Assembly: GCF_000379525.1 (NCBI RefSeq)
Contig: NZ_KB902474.1
Span: forward strand, 8,294 to 72,293
From: Lamprocystis purpurea DSM 4197
GTDB taxonomy: Bacteria; Pseudomonadota; Gammaproteobacteria; Chromatiales; Chromatiaceae
Direction of reading: 5' to 3'
DNA: 64,000 nucleotides
This document shows, in pieces, positions 44,694 to 53,420 of the stretch. Below the pieces are notes generated by a model. The model was not told where the DNA came from. It searched no databases and worked only from the letters and a program-made list of their open reading frames with translations. Both the position numbers and the translations under genes were made by a program. Numbering within the stretch: the stretch's first letter is position 1; each line of letters begins with the position of its first letter.

Positions 44694-47600
44694 ATGACTT
44701 CCGAAAAGATCAAATGCGTCGCTGTGGTGTTAGGTATGCATCGCAGCGGCACAAGCGCGATGACGCGGGCTCTGAGCGTTTTTGGTGTTTACCTTGGGGA
44801 CCAACTGTTACCGGCGCAAAAAGATAATGAAAAGGGCTTTTGGGAGGATAAGGACGTCAATGCTCTCAATGAGGAGTTGCTCAAGCATCTTGGCAGCACT
44901 TGGGATAGCCTGGGATCGGATTTCGAAAAACGACTCGCTGAGGAGTCCGTGGTCCCGTTCCGGCAACGCGCGATTGAGTTGTTACGGAAAAAGACGAGTG
45001 GTATCGATTGGTTTGGCATTAAAGATCCGCGCCTGTCTCGGCTAATGCCGTTCTGGAAACCGGTATTTGCCGAGCTCGACCTCGATGTCCGCTGCATCTT
45101 GATGATCAGGAACCCGCTGAGCGTGGCAGCATCGCTTGTCAAGCGGGATGGGATATCAAAGGAAAAAGCACTCTATCTTTGGCTGCTGCACACCCTCTCG
45201 GCGGTCGTGGAAACTATCGGATTTCCCCGAACGGTGGTTGAATTCGACCGGTTAATGGCAGAACCGGAATCCGAGCTTCATCGGGTCGCTTCGGATCTCG
45301 GTATTTCCGAACGACTGGACGACTCCAAGCTTGCCAGTTTCTGCAGTAGTTTCCTGGATGACAGTCTGCGCCATACCCATTACACATTACAGGATCTGAA
45401 TGACGATCCAATAGTTCCAAAGTTTGTAACGGAAACATTCAGAATATTGTCTCTCGTCGCTGGAGATAAGCTGTCGATCGACTCCGCCGAGGTATCCACT
45501 GTCCTAAGGCGATACACGAACGAGTTCGATCTGTTATATCCGGCCATGCGGTTAATGGCCGAAGCCGATACAGTTATTCCACAGTTGCGGCAAAAAACGT
45601 CGGAACTGACAAGGCAAGTAGACTACTTCACAAGGGAGATGGCCGAGCGCAATCGACAAATAGCCGAGCGCGATGGACAAATAGCAACCCTTATCGGAAA
45701 GGTCAGTCTTCAGAACAAGACACTGGCCGAATGCAACATTGAGATCTCCAGCCTCCGTGCGGAGGTCGTGGATCTGGCGCCGCTCGCTGCTGAGCGCGCG
45801 GCAATGGTTTCCTCGACCTCATGGCGGATCACTTGGCCGCTACGTGCGGTGGTAGGACTACTGCGCGGCGATCCGAACTACACGGCAAGGTTAGGTCAAA
45901 TTTTGGAACCCCTGCGTAGCGCGACCAAGCGACCGCAGAATGCCGCGGTTCCGTCCGTTCCGGCGGCCGCAGAGGCTCAGACAGACGCTCAGTATCGAAT
46001 CGTCTACGTTAGCGGTGAGGCTCACACGCCTGGTCATTACTACCGCGTTGAGTGTTACGCTGAGGCGGCGCGAGCGTTAGGAGCGCTCTGTTCGATCATG
46101 CGTATCGAGGACAGCGAAAATCGGCTGGCCGAGATTGCCTCAGCCCACGTCTTGGTGATCTGGCGCGCGGTCTGGTCGGATCAGGTTGCGGCGGTGATCG
46201 GAGCCGCGCGCGCCGCGGGTGCGCGCGTTGTCTTCGATGTCGACGATCTTATGATCGATCCGGTCTTTGCCAGGGCCAAAGTGATCGACGGCATTCGTAG
46301 TCAAGGATTGACCGAAGCTGCGGTGACGGAGTTCTACGCGCGCGTCCGGCACACCATGCTGGAAGCGGATCTTTGTACGGTGCCGACGGAGGAGCTTGCG
46401 CATCATGTTCGAAGGGCTGGCTTGCCCGTGTTGGTCCTGCCAAATGGCTTTGACGAAGCAACGTTCGTTGCCTCACGCAGCGCTGCGCGGAAACGTGCGT
46501 CAACTCCTTCCGACGGGTTGCTTCGAGTCGGATATGCCAGCGGATCCCGTACGCATCAGCGTGATTTCGCTTGTTGCGCCGATGCGCTGGCGGACGTCTT
46601 GGGTGAGCGCCCGAACGTGAGGCTGGTGCTCTTCCGCGAGAGCCAGTCAGGAATGCCTCTTGTCGACTTGGAGGAGTTTCCGGCCCTGGCCAGACTGGAG
46701 GCGCGTGTGGAATGGCGTGATCTTGTTCCGATAGCGCGGCTCCCGGAGGAGGTTGCGCGCTTCGACATTAACCTCGCTCCACTCGAGGTCGGCAACCCCT
46801 TCTGCGAGGCGAAGAGCGAGTTGAAATACTTCGAGGCCGCGCTCGCCGGCGTCTGCACCATTGCCTCGCCGACCGGTCCTTTTCGCCGAGCTATTCGCCA
46901 TGGTCGAACAGGCTTCCTTGCGACCACTCCGAATGAGTGGCGTGCTGCCCTTACGCAGCTTCTTGATGATCCGGCGCTACGAGACAGCATGGCTCGCGCG
47001 GCACGGCACGAAGTACTCTGGACCTTTGGGGCGGAGCGGCGGGCGGAGTTGATGGCATTTGCGCTCGACTATCTCAAGGGTGGACGCAGCGCCGCTCGCG
47101 CCTTCGCGAGCGAGCTTCAATTGCGAGGGCAGACGGTTGCCGCTCCCCCTGCACTGCCGGAGTATGAGACTGTTTTCGCGAGTGACCGGCTAGGCCAAGC
47201 CGAGGTTTCCGTAGTCGTACCCGTCCATAATTATGCGCAGTTCGTCGTCGAGGCGCTCGACTCCGTCGCACAGCAGACGGTGGAAGACTTGGACCTGATT
47301 ATTGTCGACGATGCGTCGACCGATGAAAGTCTTGATGTTGTGCGCGTCTGGGCGGAGCAGAACGCGTCAAGATTCAATCGGGTGCTGGTGCTTCATAACC
47401 TGGTAAACGCCCATCTCGGGCCAACGCGGAATGTCGGTTTTAGTGTAGCGGAGACGCTCTATGTTCTACCGCTTGATGCAGACAATCGGCTGCTACCGGA
47501 TTGTCTTGCACGCTGTCTCCGAGTGATCCGCAGTTCTCGCGCGGCCTATGCATACCCGGTGATCCAGAAGTTCGGCGCTGGCGAAGGCCTGATGGGTGAA

Positions 47601-48785
47601 GCAACCTATGACGTCGCGAAGCTCGTTGGTGGCAATTACATCGACGCCATGGCCGTGGTCTCAAAGGCAGCTTGGGCGTTGGTCGGCGGCTACAACGATG
47701 TTCGGTTTGGCTGGGAGGACTATGATCTTTGGTGCCGACTGGCTGAGCGCGGCATGTTGGGGGTCAGCGTCGGCGGAGACCCACTCGCGCAGTATCGAGT
47801 CCACAGCCGATCGATGCTGCGCATGACGACGGATGTCATCGAGAATAAGCAGCGACTCGTCGAAGATATTGAACAAAGGCATTCCTGGTTGGCCATCGTC
47901 GATCCTGCCGTGCGGCCCGTCGAAGTCGAACCCTGTGCGAGCTTAGCGAATGATGATGAGCGACTGAACCGGCTCCTTGCTATAGTGCGCTGTCCGCAGA
48001 CAGGCCAATCGCTTGAATGCACTTCGGACGGTGATTTGCGCACTCAAGATGGGTCGCTGCGCTGGCCGATCGTTGCTAACCGCCCAGTGCTATTTCGCGG
48101 GTTCACGACACCCAAGATTTATGCTTCCAATCACATCAGCAACCCGCTTCCCGCGCATGTGATCGACCGCATTCGAGCAACAGCTGGTCTTGTGCTGAAC
48201 CTCTCGGCCGGCGGTACAGCCGAGCGCCTTCCGAATGTGATCGAGGTCGAAGCGGCGATTTTTCGCCATACCGATCTCGTTGCTGATGCCCACTGCTTGC
48301 CCTTCGCCGACCGGGTTTTCGACGGAGTCGTTGCGTTGAATGCATTTGAACACTATGCGGAGCCAATACGTGCCGCAGCGGAGATTCATCGATTGCTCAA
48401 ACCGGGTGGGTGGGTGCTGATCCAAACCGCGTTCCTTCAGCCCGAGCACGAGGCCCCCTGGCACTTCTATAATTGTACGAAGCAGGGGCTGCTGCGCTGG
48501 TTTGAGCACTTCACGGTCGAGCAAGTCCACGTCTCGGAGAATTTCAATCCCTATCATGCGATTGCCTGGTTAGCATCGGAATGCGAGACTGCCCTGCGGC
48601 GGGATGTAAACCCGGTCGCCGCGGACGACTTTCAGACGGTGCAGATGGGCGTCCTGATTGCCGCTTGGCGTGACCCCGGGGAACGACGAGGGCCGCTCTG
48701 GGAGAATTTCAAAAGTTTGGCGCAGTCGAGCCAAGAGGCCATCGCGGCTGGCTTTGAGTTGATCGGACGGAAGCCCGACGAATGA
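44694..48785 (+). CDS. Four-module glycan enzyme: sulfotransferase-like, coiled coil, GT4-like, GT2 and Trm112/methyltransferase
   Basis: A 1363-residue protein. Residues ~8-270: sulfotransferase-like, with P-loop LGMHRSGTSAMTRAL and IKDPRLSRLMPFW. Residues ~295-370: coiled coil (REMAERNRQIAERDGQIATL) ending in SSTSWRITWPLR. Residues ~435-800: GT-B glycosyltransferase (HYYRVECYAEAARALG, VFDVDDLMID, SELKYFEAALAGVCTIASP). Residues ~836-1070: GT2 (VSVVVPVHNYAQFVVEALDS, IVDDASTDES). Residues ~1089-1300: Trm112-like zinc-ribbon-type segment (IVRCPQTGQSLE; only one such Cys seen, so zinc is doubtful) plus SAM methyltransferase with an atypical LNLSAGG motif and NAFEHYAEP. It probably builds and caps one repeat. 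Base composition is lower in GC than flanks. The stop overlaps the next gene by 4 bp. Confidence 0.85.
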   Translation: MTSEKIKCVAVVLGMHRSGTSAMTRALSVFGVYLGDQLLPAQKDNEKGFWEDKDVNALNEELLKHLGSTWDSLGSDFEKRLAEESVVPFRQRAIELLRKKTSGIDWFGIKDPRLSRLMPFWKPVFAELDLDVRCILMIRNPLSVAASLVKRDGISKEKALYLWLLHTLSAVVETIGFPRTVVEFDRLMAEPESELHRVASDLGISERLDDSKLASFCSSFLDDSLRHTHYTLQDLNDDPIVPKFVTETFRILSLVAGDKLSIDSAEVSTVLRRYTNEFDLLYPAMRLMAEADTVIPQLRQKTSELTRQVDYFTREMAERNRQIAERDGQIATLIGKVSLQNKTLAECNIEISSLRAEVVDLAPLAAERAAMVSSTSWRITWPLRAVVGLLRGDPNYTARLGQILEPLRSATKRPQNAAVPSVPAAAEAQTDAQYRIVYVSGEAHTPGHYYRVECYAEAARALGALCSIMRIEDSENRLAEIASAHVLVIWRAVWSDQVAAVIGAARAAGARVVFDVDDLMIDPVFARAKVIDGIRSQGLTEAAVTEFYARVRHTMLEADLCTVPTEELAHHVRRAGLPVLVLPNGFDEATFVASRSAARKRASTPSDGLLRVGYASGSRTHQRDFACCADALADVLGERPNVRLVLFRESQSGMPLVDLEEFPALARLEARVEWRDLVPIARLPEEVARFDINLAPLEVGNPFCEAKSELKYFEAALAGVCTIASPTGPFRRAIRHGRTGFLATTPNEWRAALTQLLDDPALRDSMARAARHEVLWTFGAERRAELMAFALDYLKGGRSAARAFASELQLRGQTVAAPPALPEYETVFASDRLGQAEVSVVVPVHNYAQFVVEALDSVAQQTVEDLDLIIVDDASTDESLDVVRVWAEQNASRFNRVLVLHNLVNAHLGPTRNVGFSVAETLYVLPLDADNRLLPDCLARCLRVIRSSRAAYAYPVIQKFGAGEGLMGEATYDVAKLVGGNYIDAMAVVSKAAWALVGGYNDVRFGWEDYDLWCRLAERGMLGVSVGGDPLAQYRVHSRSMLRMTTDVIENKQRLVEDIEQRHSWLAIVDPAVRPVEVEPCASLANDDERLNRLLAIVRCPQTGQSLECTSDGDLRTQDGSLRWPIVANRPVLFRGFTTPKIYASNHISNPLPAHVIDRIRATAGLVLNLSAGGTAERLPNVIEVEAAIFRHTDLVADAHCLPFADRVFDGVVALNAFEHYAEPIRAAAEIHRLLKPGGWVLIQTAFLQPEHEAPWHFYNCTKQGLLRWFEHFTVEQVHVSENFNPYHAIAWLASECETALRRDVNPVAADDFQTVQMGVLIAAWRDPGERRGPLWENFKSLAQSSQEAIAAGFELIGRKPDE

Positions 48786-49864
48786 ATGAGCGTAACCAGC
48801 AACTTCTGGCCGGACTAACAAAAGCCGATCGGATCATCGAGATCGGACCACTTCACGCACCGATCGCGCCTAAGGCAGCGGGTTGGACAACGACCGTCGT
48901 GGATCACGCGCCCCGTGATGAGTTGATCGCGAAGTACGCTTTGGATAAAAGTATAGATCCTGACTTGATTCAGGATGTCGACGTTATTTGGCGCGGAGGG
49001 TCACTGTGCGATGCCTTCCCGACTGGAGCGCAGGGAGGCTACAAGGCGCTTATCGCCAGTCATGTCATTGAGCACGTTCCTGACTTTATCGGTTTTCTTA
49101 ACTCTGCCGCAATGTTGTTGCAACCGTCAGACTGCATTCTGGCGCTCGCTGTTCCCGATAAACGTTGGTGCTTCGATCTCTTCAAGCCTATCAGCACCAC
49201 AGGGCAGATATTGGCAGCACATCGCGCCAGATTGGCACGGCACTCGCCCGACAAGCTGTTCGATCACAACGCTTACTCTGCCTCCGATCGTGGCAGAACC
49301 TGTTGGGGGCGGGAGAAGCTATCCGACCTTCATTTTTATGTGCGGTTAGAGAATGCCAAGGTGGCCTTTGATGCTTGGCGTGATGAGTCTGACGCACCCT
49401 ATGTTGACTGCCATGCCTGGCAGTTCACCCCGTCGAGTTTTGAACTATTGATACTCGAATTAGGCGAAATCGGAGCGGTCGATTGGCAGATCGACTGGGT
49501 GGTGCCGCAGCCAACAACGGAATTTACGGTACATCTACGTCGTGGGCGCCGACAGTTCGCTTCTTCAGGTGAGGTTGAGGCTCAGCGGATCCACCTTCTC
49601 AAGGGTATAGCGGCTGAGTTGCGGGAACAGGCCAATTGGTTGCTTGACGACTCTGCCGTGCAGAATCTCGACTCGCCTATCATCTTGGAAGGCTCGGCCA
49701 GACTCGACCGACTGGAGGCCAGTCTTGCCGCTGGTGAAGCACGATCGGCCGGGTTGGAAACGAGTCTGGTCGCGTTGCAAGAGGGATTGCGACCGGTGCA
49801 GTCCCTGCTTGCGGCACTGTTGCCCATGCGACGTATGATTGCACGATTGCGTGGCCGTATCTAA
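48782..49864 (+). CDS. SAM-dependent methyltransferase-like protein with C-terminal coiled coil
   Basis: A 360-residue protein. The N-terminal domain has IIEIGPLHAPIAPKAAG, where a normal motif I would be E/DxGxGxG, so the glycine loop is altered. ALIASHVIEHVPDFIGFL (about residues 97-114) is the usual class I methyltransferase motif around HVIEHV. The segment PDKRWCFDLF then follows. The C-terminal ~90 residues are a coiled coil (RLDRLEASLAAGEARSAGLETS in pieces) ending in a basic RMIARLRGRI. The start overlaps the preceding gene (ATGA), so translation is coupled. It likely modifies or scaffolds the glycan; acceptor unknown. Confidence 0.75.
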   Translation: MNERNQQLLAGLTKADRIIEIGPLHAPIAPKAAGWTTTVVDHAPRDELIAKYALDKSIDPDLIQDVDVIWRGGSLCDAFPTGAQGGYKALIASHVIEHVPDFIGFLNSAAMLLQPSDCILALAVPDKRWCFDLFKPISTTGQILAAHRARLARHSPDKLFDHNAYSASDRGRTCWGREKLSDLHFYVRLENAKVAFDAWRDESDAPYVDCHAWQFTPSSFELLILELGEIGAVDWQIDWVVPQPTTEFTVHLRRGRRQFASSGEVEAQRIHLLKGIAAELREQANWLLDDSAVQNLDSPIILEGSARLDRLEASLAAGEARSAGLETSLVALQEGLRPVQSLLAALLPMRRMIARLRGRI

Positions 49865-49872
49865 ACGGAAGT

Positions 49873-52116
49873 ATGGAATACTCCACTGTTGTCCGTTCCT
49901 CAATTGTTCGACCTGATTGGTTCGGGAATCCTAGCGGTTGGCGCGGCCATGTCCCTTTCGGAATCTGGTTAGTGCAGTCACTGAAACCGAATATCATTCT
50001 CGATCTTGGTACTCATCATAGCAGTTCGTATTTTAACTTCTGCAGGGCAGTGAAAGTCGCTCGCATCCGAACCAAGTGCTATGCGGTCGATGCCTGGCTG
50101 AACGACCAGCAGAGCGAGCATGGCAAGGTATGCGATTTCGCCGATGCACAGAAGTATAATGACTGCGAATACGCAGATATTTCTTGCCTATTACCTATGC
50201 GATTTGACGAAGCAGTGGACCACTTTTCCGACGCTTCGATCGACCTTTTGCATATCAACGGTTTCTACACTTATGAAGCAGTAAAGAGAGTTTTTGATCT
50301 CTGGCTCCCGAAACTTACACATTCCGGGGTGGTCCTCTTTCATCACACGAACGTTAAGAAGAACTATTTCGGGGTTTGGCGTCTTTGGGAAGAGCTGACT
50401 CGGCTCTACTCTTTAAATCTTGAGTTTGGCCATTCTCAAGGACTTGGTGTGATGCAACTCTCGCAAGGCGAGGGTAGCTTTCTACTCGATTGGCTCCTTC
50501 CGGACTCGGCTGACAAGCAGGTGTTGCGCGAGTATTTCGGAGATCGGGGAGTCGAAATAGAGCAGCAATGCGACCGTTGTTGCGCAACACCCTCCGGGCC
50601 TTATTATCCAGCGTCGGCCGAACGAGACAAGGTAGCTGCAGAGGTAGCGACGCTGCGGCACGCGTTGGCGAAACGCGATCAGGCCATTTCAGAGATCGAG
50701 ATGCTCCATCGCCAATTGGCCGAGCGCGACAGGGTCATCGCTGAACTGGGCGTTGCTTCAGATGAACGTGATGTCATGGCGAATTCGATGTCCTGGCGAA
50801 TTACCAAGCCGTTCCGCCTAGCGCGGGGTGTGTTTCTTGGTGAGCCCGCTTACCTGGCTCGATTAAAAGCGTTGGTTGGCCACGTCGAGGTTGAAGCGAA
50901 GGAATCAGCGACGACCGTGAAGTCTTCTCCCGACTCCAGCAGTGATGCTCTGCCGGACACCTCGGTGCGCGGTCATGTAGCCGCTGCTTTGCCGGAACTG
51001 ATTTCCCTCGCTACCTACCCTGATCCAAGCCCCGGTAAGCCCCAAAGGCTGACGGTTGTGACTGACTCGCTCGGCGCCGAAGCGGCTTTTGGTGGTATGG
51101 ATATTCCGATCCTGTTGGCTGTCGCACTCGCACGGCACCGTGGTCTTTGTCTTCGCTTTGTAACACGCGATTCACCGCCCGAGCCGGCGTATGTCGGAGC
51201 AGTCCTGGCTGCGCATGCCCTGTCTTACTCCGACAATATGGAATTTGAATTTGCTCCAACCCGGGCGGATGCACGGGCGCTCGCGGCTGCAAGTAACGAG
51301 CTGATATTGACGACGACCTGGTCGACGACCTGGGCGGCGCGGAAGAGCTTCGATCCGTCGCGAATCATCTACCTCGTGCAGAATGACGAGCGCATGTTTT
51401 ATCCCGCGGGTGATCAGCAGCTTCGCTGTCGTGAGATATTATGTGACTCACGCTTGCGTTTCGTGGTCACCTCGTCGCAGCTCTTCAATTATCTGATCGC
51501 GCAGGGCATGACAGGGGTCTCCAGCAGCGGAATCGTGTTGGACCCGGCCTATCCCAGAACTTTTTATTTCCGAGCGCCTACACCTGTAAACAGCAAACGA
51601 CGATTTCTTTTCGACGCTCGGCCAAACAGCCCCCGCAATCTTTTCTTGCGTGGACTTGAGGTAGTAGCGAGCGGGATTGAGAATAACTCCGTGAATCCTG
51701 CCGACTGGGACTTTTTCTTTGTTGGGAAGAACATTCCCATAGTGGAACTGCCGCGAGGCGTCAGACCAAAGGTCGTTGAGAATCCCTCGATGAATGACCT
51801 TGGTGAATTGATTAGGCAGGTAGACGTCGGACTTTCGCTGGCGTATGCGCCTCAGCTCGGCAGCTCCGTACTGACTCTCGCTGCATCTGGCGCCGTCGTA
51901 GTGACCAACCGCTTCGGTTCGGATCCGCCGCCTGAAAGTTATTGTTCTAATATTCTCTGTGCCGATTCGTCGTTGGACGAACTTGTCGCAACTCTGGCGA
52001 AGGCTGCGGAACTTGCAGCGAACGAACCGTTGCGTCAAGCGAATTACGAGAGCGCACGTATTACGCGTGATTGGGATACGGTCTTCGCGCCCGTGGTCGA
52101 GGCGCTGCCGCGCTAG
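49873..52116 (+). CDS. Methyltransferase-coiled coil-glycosyltransferase (WsaF-like) fusion
   Basis: A 747-residue protein. Residues ~35-220: class I methyltransferase-like (IILDLGTHHSSSYFNFCRAV, YAVDAWLND, IDLLHINGFYTYEAVKRVFD as LLHINGFYTYEAV), resembling Methyltransf_24. Residues ~249-305: coiled coil (ALAKRDQAISEIEMLHRQLA, LAERDRVIAEL) followed by NSMSWRITKPFR, the same transition as in the 1363-residue neighbour. Residues ~390-745: GT-B domain like rhamnosyltransferase WsaF (VVTDSLGAEAAFGGMDIPI, TTTWSTTWAARKS, IYLVQNDERMFYPAGD). It starts 8 bp after the upstream stop. The rhamnose assignment is only by family resemblance. Confidence 0.82.
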   Translation: MEYSTVVRSSIVRPDWFGNPSGWRGHVPFGIWLVQSLKPNIILDLGTHHSSSYFNFCRAVKVARIRTKCYAVDAWLNDQQSEHGKVCDFADAQKYNDCEYADISCLLPMRFDEAVDHFSDASIDLLHINGFYTYEAVKRVFDLWLPKLTHSGVVLFHHTNVKKNYFGVWRLWEELTRLYSLNLEFGHSQGLGVMQLSQGEGSFLLDWLLPDSADKQVLREYFGDRGVEIEQQCDRCCATPSGPYYPASAERDKVAAEVATLRHALAKRDQAISEIEMLHRQLAERDRVIAELGVASDERDVMANSMSWRITKPFRLARGVFLGEPAYLARLKALVGHVEVEAKESATTVKSSPDSSSDALPDTSVRGHVAAALPELISLATYPDPSPGKPQRLTVVTDSLGAEAAFGGMDIPILLAVALARHRGLCLRFVTRDSPPEPAYVGAVLAAHALSYSDNMEFEFAPTRADARALAAASNELILTTTWSTTWAARKSFDPSRIIYLVQNDERMFYPAGDQQLRCREILCDSRLRFVVTSSQLFNYLIAQGMTGVSSSGIVLDPAYPRTFYFRAPTPVNSKRRFLFDARPNSPRNLFLRGLEVVASGIENNSVNPADWDFFFVGKNIPIVELPRGVRPKVVENPSMNDLGELIRQVDVGLSLAYAPQLGSSVLTLAASGAVVVTNRFGSDPPPESYCSNILCADSSLDELVATLAKAAELAANEPLRQANYESARITRDWDTVFAPVVEALPR

Positions 52117-52122
52117 TATCGC

Positions 52123-53301
52123 ATGTTCGCGATAGATGTCCCTGTTGTCGATTATCCGGATCCCTGGACGGAGTCGTTTGCTGATCGCTTGTCAAGACTG
52201 GGCCAAAGCTCACATAGCGTCGCCTACTTTTATCCAAGACCGGATAGCAGTACCTTTCGTTATCGTGTTTTGAACATGATTGAGACCCTCGCCATGACTT
52301 CCGGATCGATCGCTGCGAGTTGGTTCTCCGCCGCAGAACTGTCGTACGCGGAGGAGATACTTGAACGGACAGATGTCGTCGTCATTTGCCGCTCCGGGTA
52401 CTCTGTCGAGTTTGCGGGATTGGTTGCGAGAGTCCGCGCTAAAGGGAAACGCGTCTTGTACGACATCGATGACTTGGTATTCGATGCTCAGTATGTGCCA
52501 GTGCTTCTGAATACACTTGATCAATCAATGGGAGAAGCAGAACTGGATTTCTGGCATGCGTATTGTGGGCGCAATGGCGCTTTGATGAGGCTGTGTGACG
52601 GTGTGATTCTCACCAACGAATACCTCGCGGAGCGGGTTCAACAGTTCTGCAGTCTGCCGATTGCGATTATTCCTAATTTTATGAATGGTGCACAGCTTGC
52701 GCACTCTGCGAAGATTCTTGACAACAAGCGGACGTCGGGGTTTGCCCGCGACGGGCGCATTCATGTGGGTTACTTTAGTGGTTCGCCAACACACCGCCGT
52801 GATTTTGCCATCATTGAGGATGCGATCGTGGATCTCATGGACTCCGACCCACGGATTGTACTGAGGGTCGTCGGAGTATTGGATCTCAGTGATTGTTTTG
52901 CGCGGTTCGGTGATCGGGTTGAAGTCTTTCCTTTTCAGAACATACTCAATCTTCAGCGTTTGATCGGTGAAGTCGAAATAAATGTAGTGCCTCTGCAAGA
53001 CAATGTCTTTACCAACTGTAAGTCCGAGTTAAAGGTATTCGAGGCGTCAGCCGTAGGTACGATCAGTATCGGCTCACCGATTTTTTCACTGGCTCGAGCT
53101 ATTCAGGATCAGGGAACCGGGTTCATCGCGCCGGCTCATCGTTGGCGGACGACGCTCGCCCGCGGGATTCGTCAGTTGAAGAACTATCCTGAAATGGCGA
53201 ACGCGGCTGCGGGTATGGCTTTGCGTAATTATGTTCCGGAAGCGCGGAGGCCGGATGTCGTCCGTGCGCTGTTCGGTGACACAGCCGACGATCACGGCTG
53301 A
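52123..53301 (+). CDS. Glycosyltransferase (GT-B fold), tandem paralogue A
   Basis: A 392-residue predicted cytoplasmic or peripheral glycosyltransferase. The N-terminal half has SVAYFYPRPDSSTFRYRVLN and RVLYDIDDLVFDAQ; the C-terminal half has VGYFSGSPTHRRDFAIIED, VVPLQDNVFTNCKSELKVFE (UDP-sugar-site type Glu region) and ASAVGTISIGSP. The GT-B domain of the 1363-residue protein has the same motif order. It starts 6 bp after the preceding stop. The donor and acceptor are unknown. Codon usage is rich in GAT, ATT and TTG and unlike the GC-rich flanks. Confidence 0.85.
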   Translation: MFAIDVPVVDYPDPWTESFADRLSRLGQSSHSVAYFYPRPDSSTFRYRVLNMIETLAMTSGSIAASWFSAAELSYAEEILERTDVVVICRSGYSVEFAGLVARVRAKGKRVLYDIDDLVFDAQYVPVLLNTLDQSMGEAELDFWHAYCGRNGALMRLCDGVILTNEYLAERVQQFCSLPIAIIPNFMNGAQLAHSAKILDNKRTSGFARDGRIHVGYFSGSPTHRRDFAIIEDAIVDLMDSDPRIVLRVVGVLDLSDCFARFGDRVEVFPFQNILNLQRLIGEVEINVVPLQDNVFTNCKSELKVFEASAVGTISIGSPIFSLARAIQDQGTGFIAPAHRWRTTLARGIRQLKNYPEMANAAAGMALRNYVPEARRPDVVRALFGDTADDHG

Positions 53302-53420
53302 GGCGCAGCCCGAATCGCCGCGATTAGAGTATGAAGCAAAAAGTGTATTCTTGTCGGTCGCCGCGGCTAGGTCGAGGCGTTTCACTACAAGCGGTGCACG
53401 CTGATCGCTGTGGCTAATGT

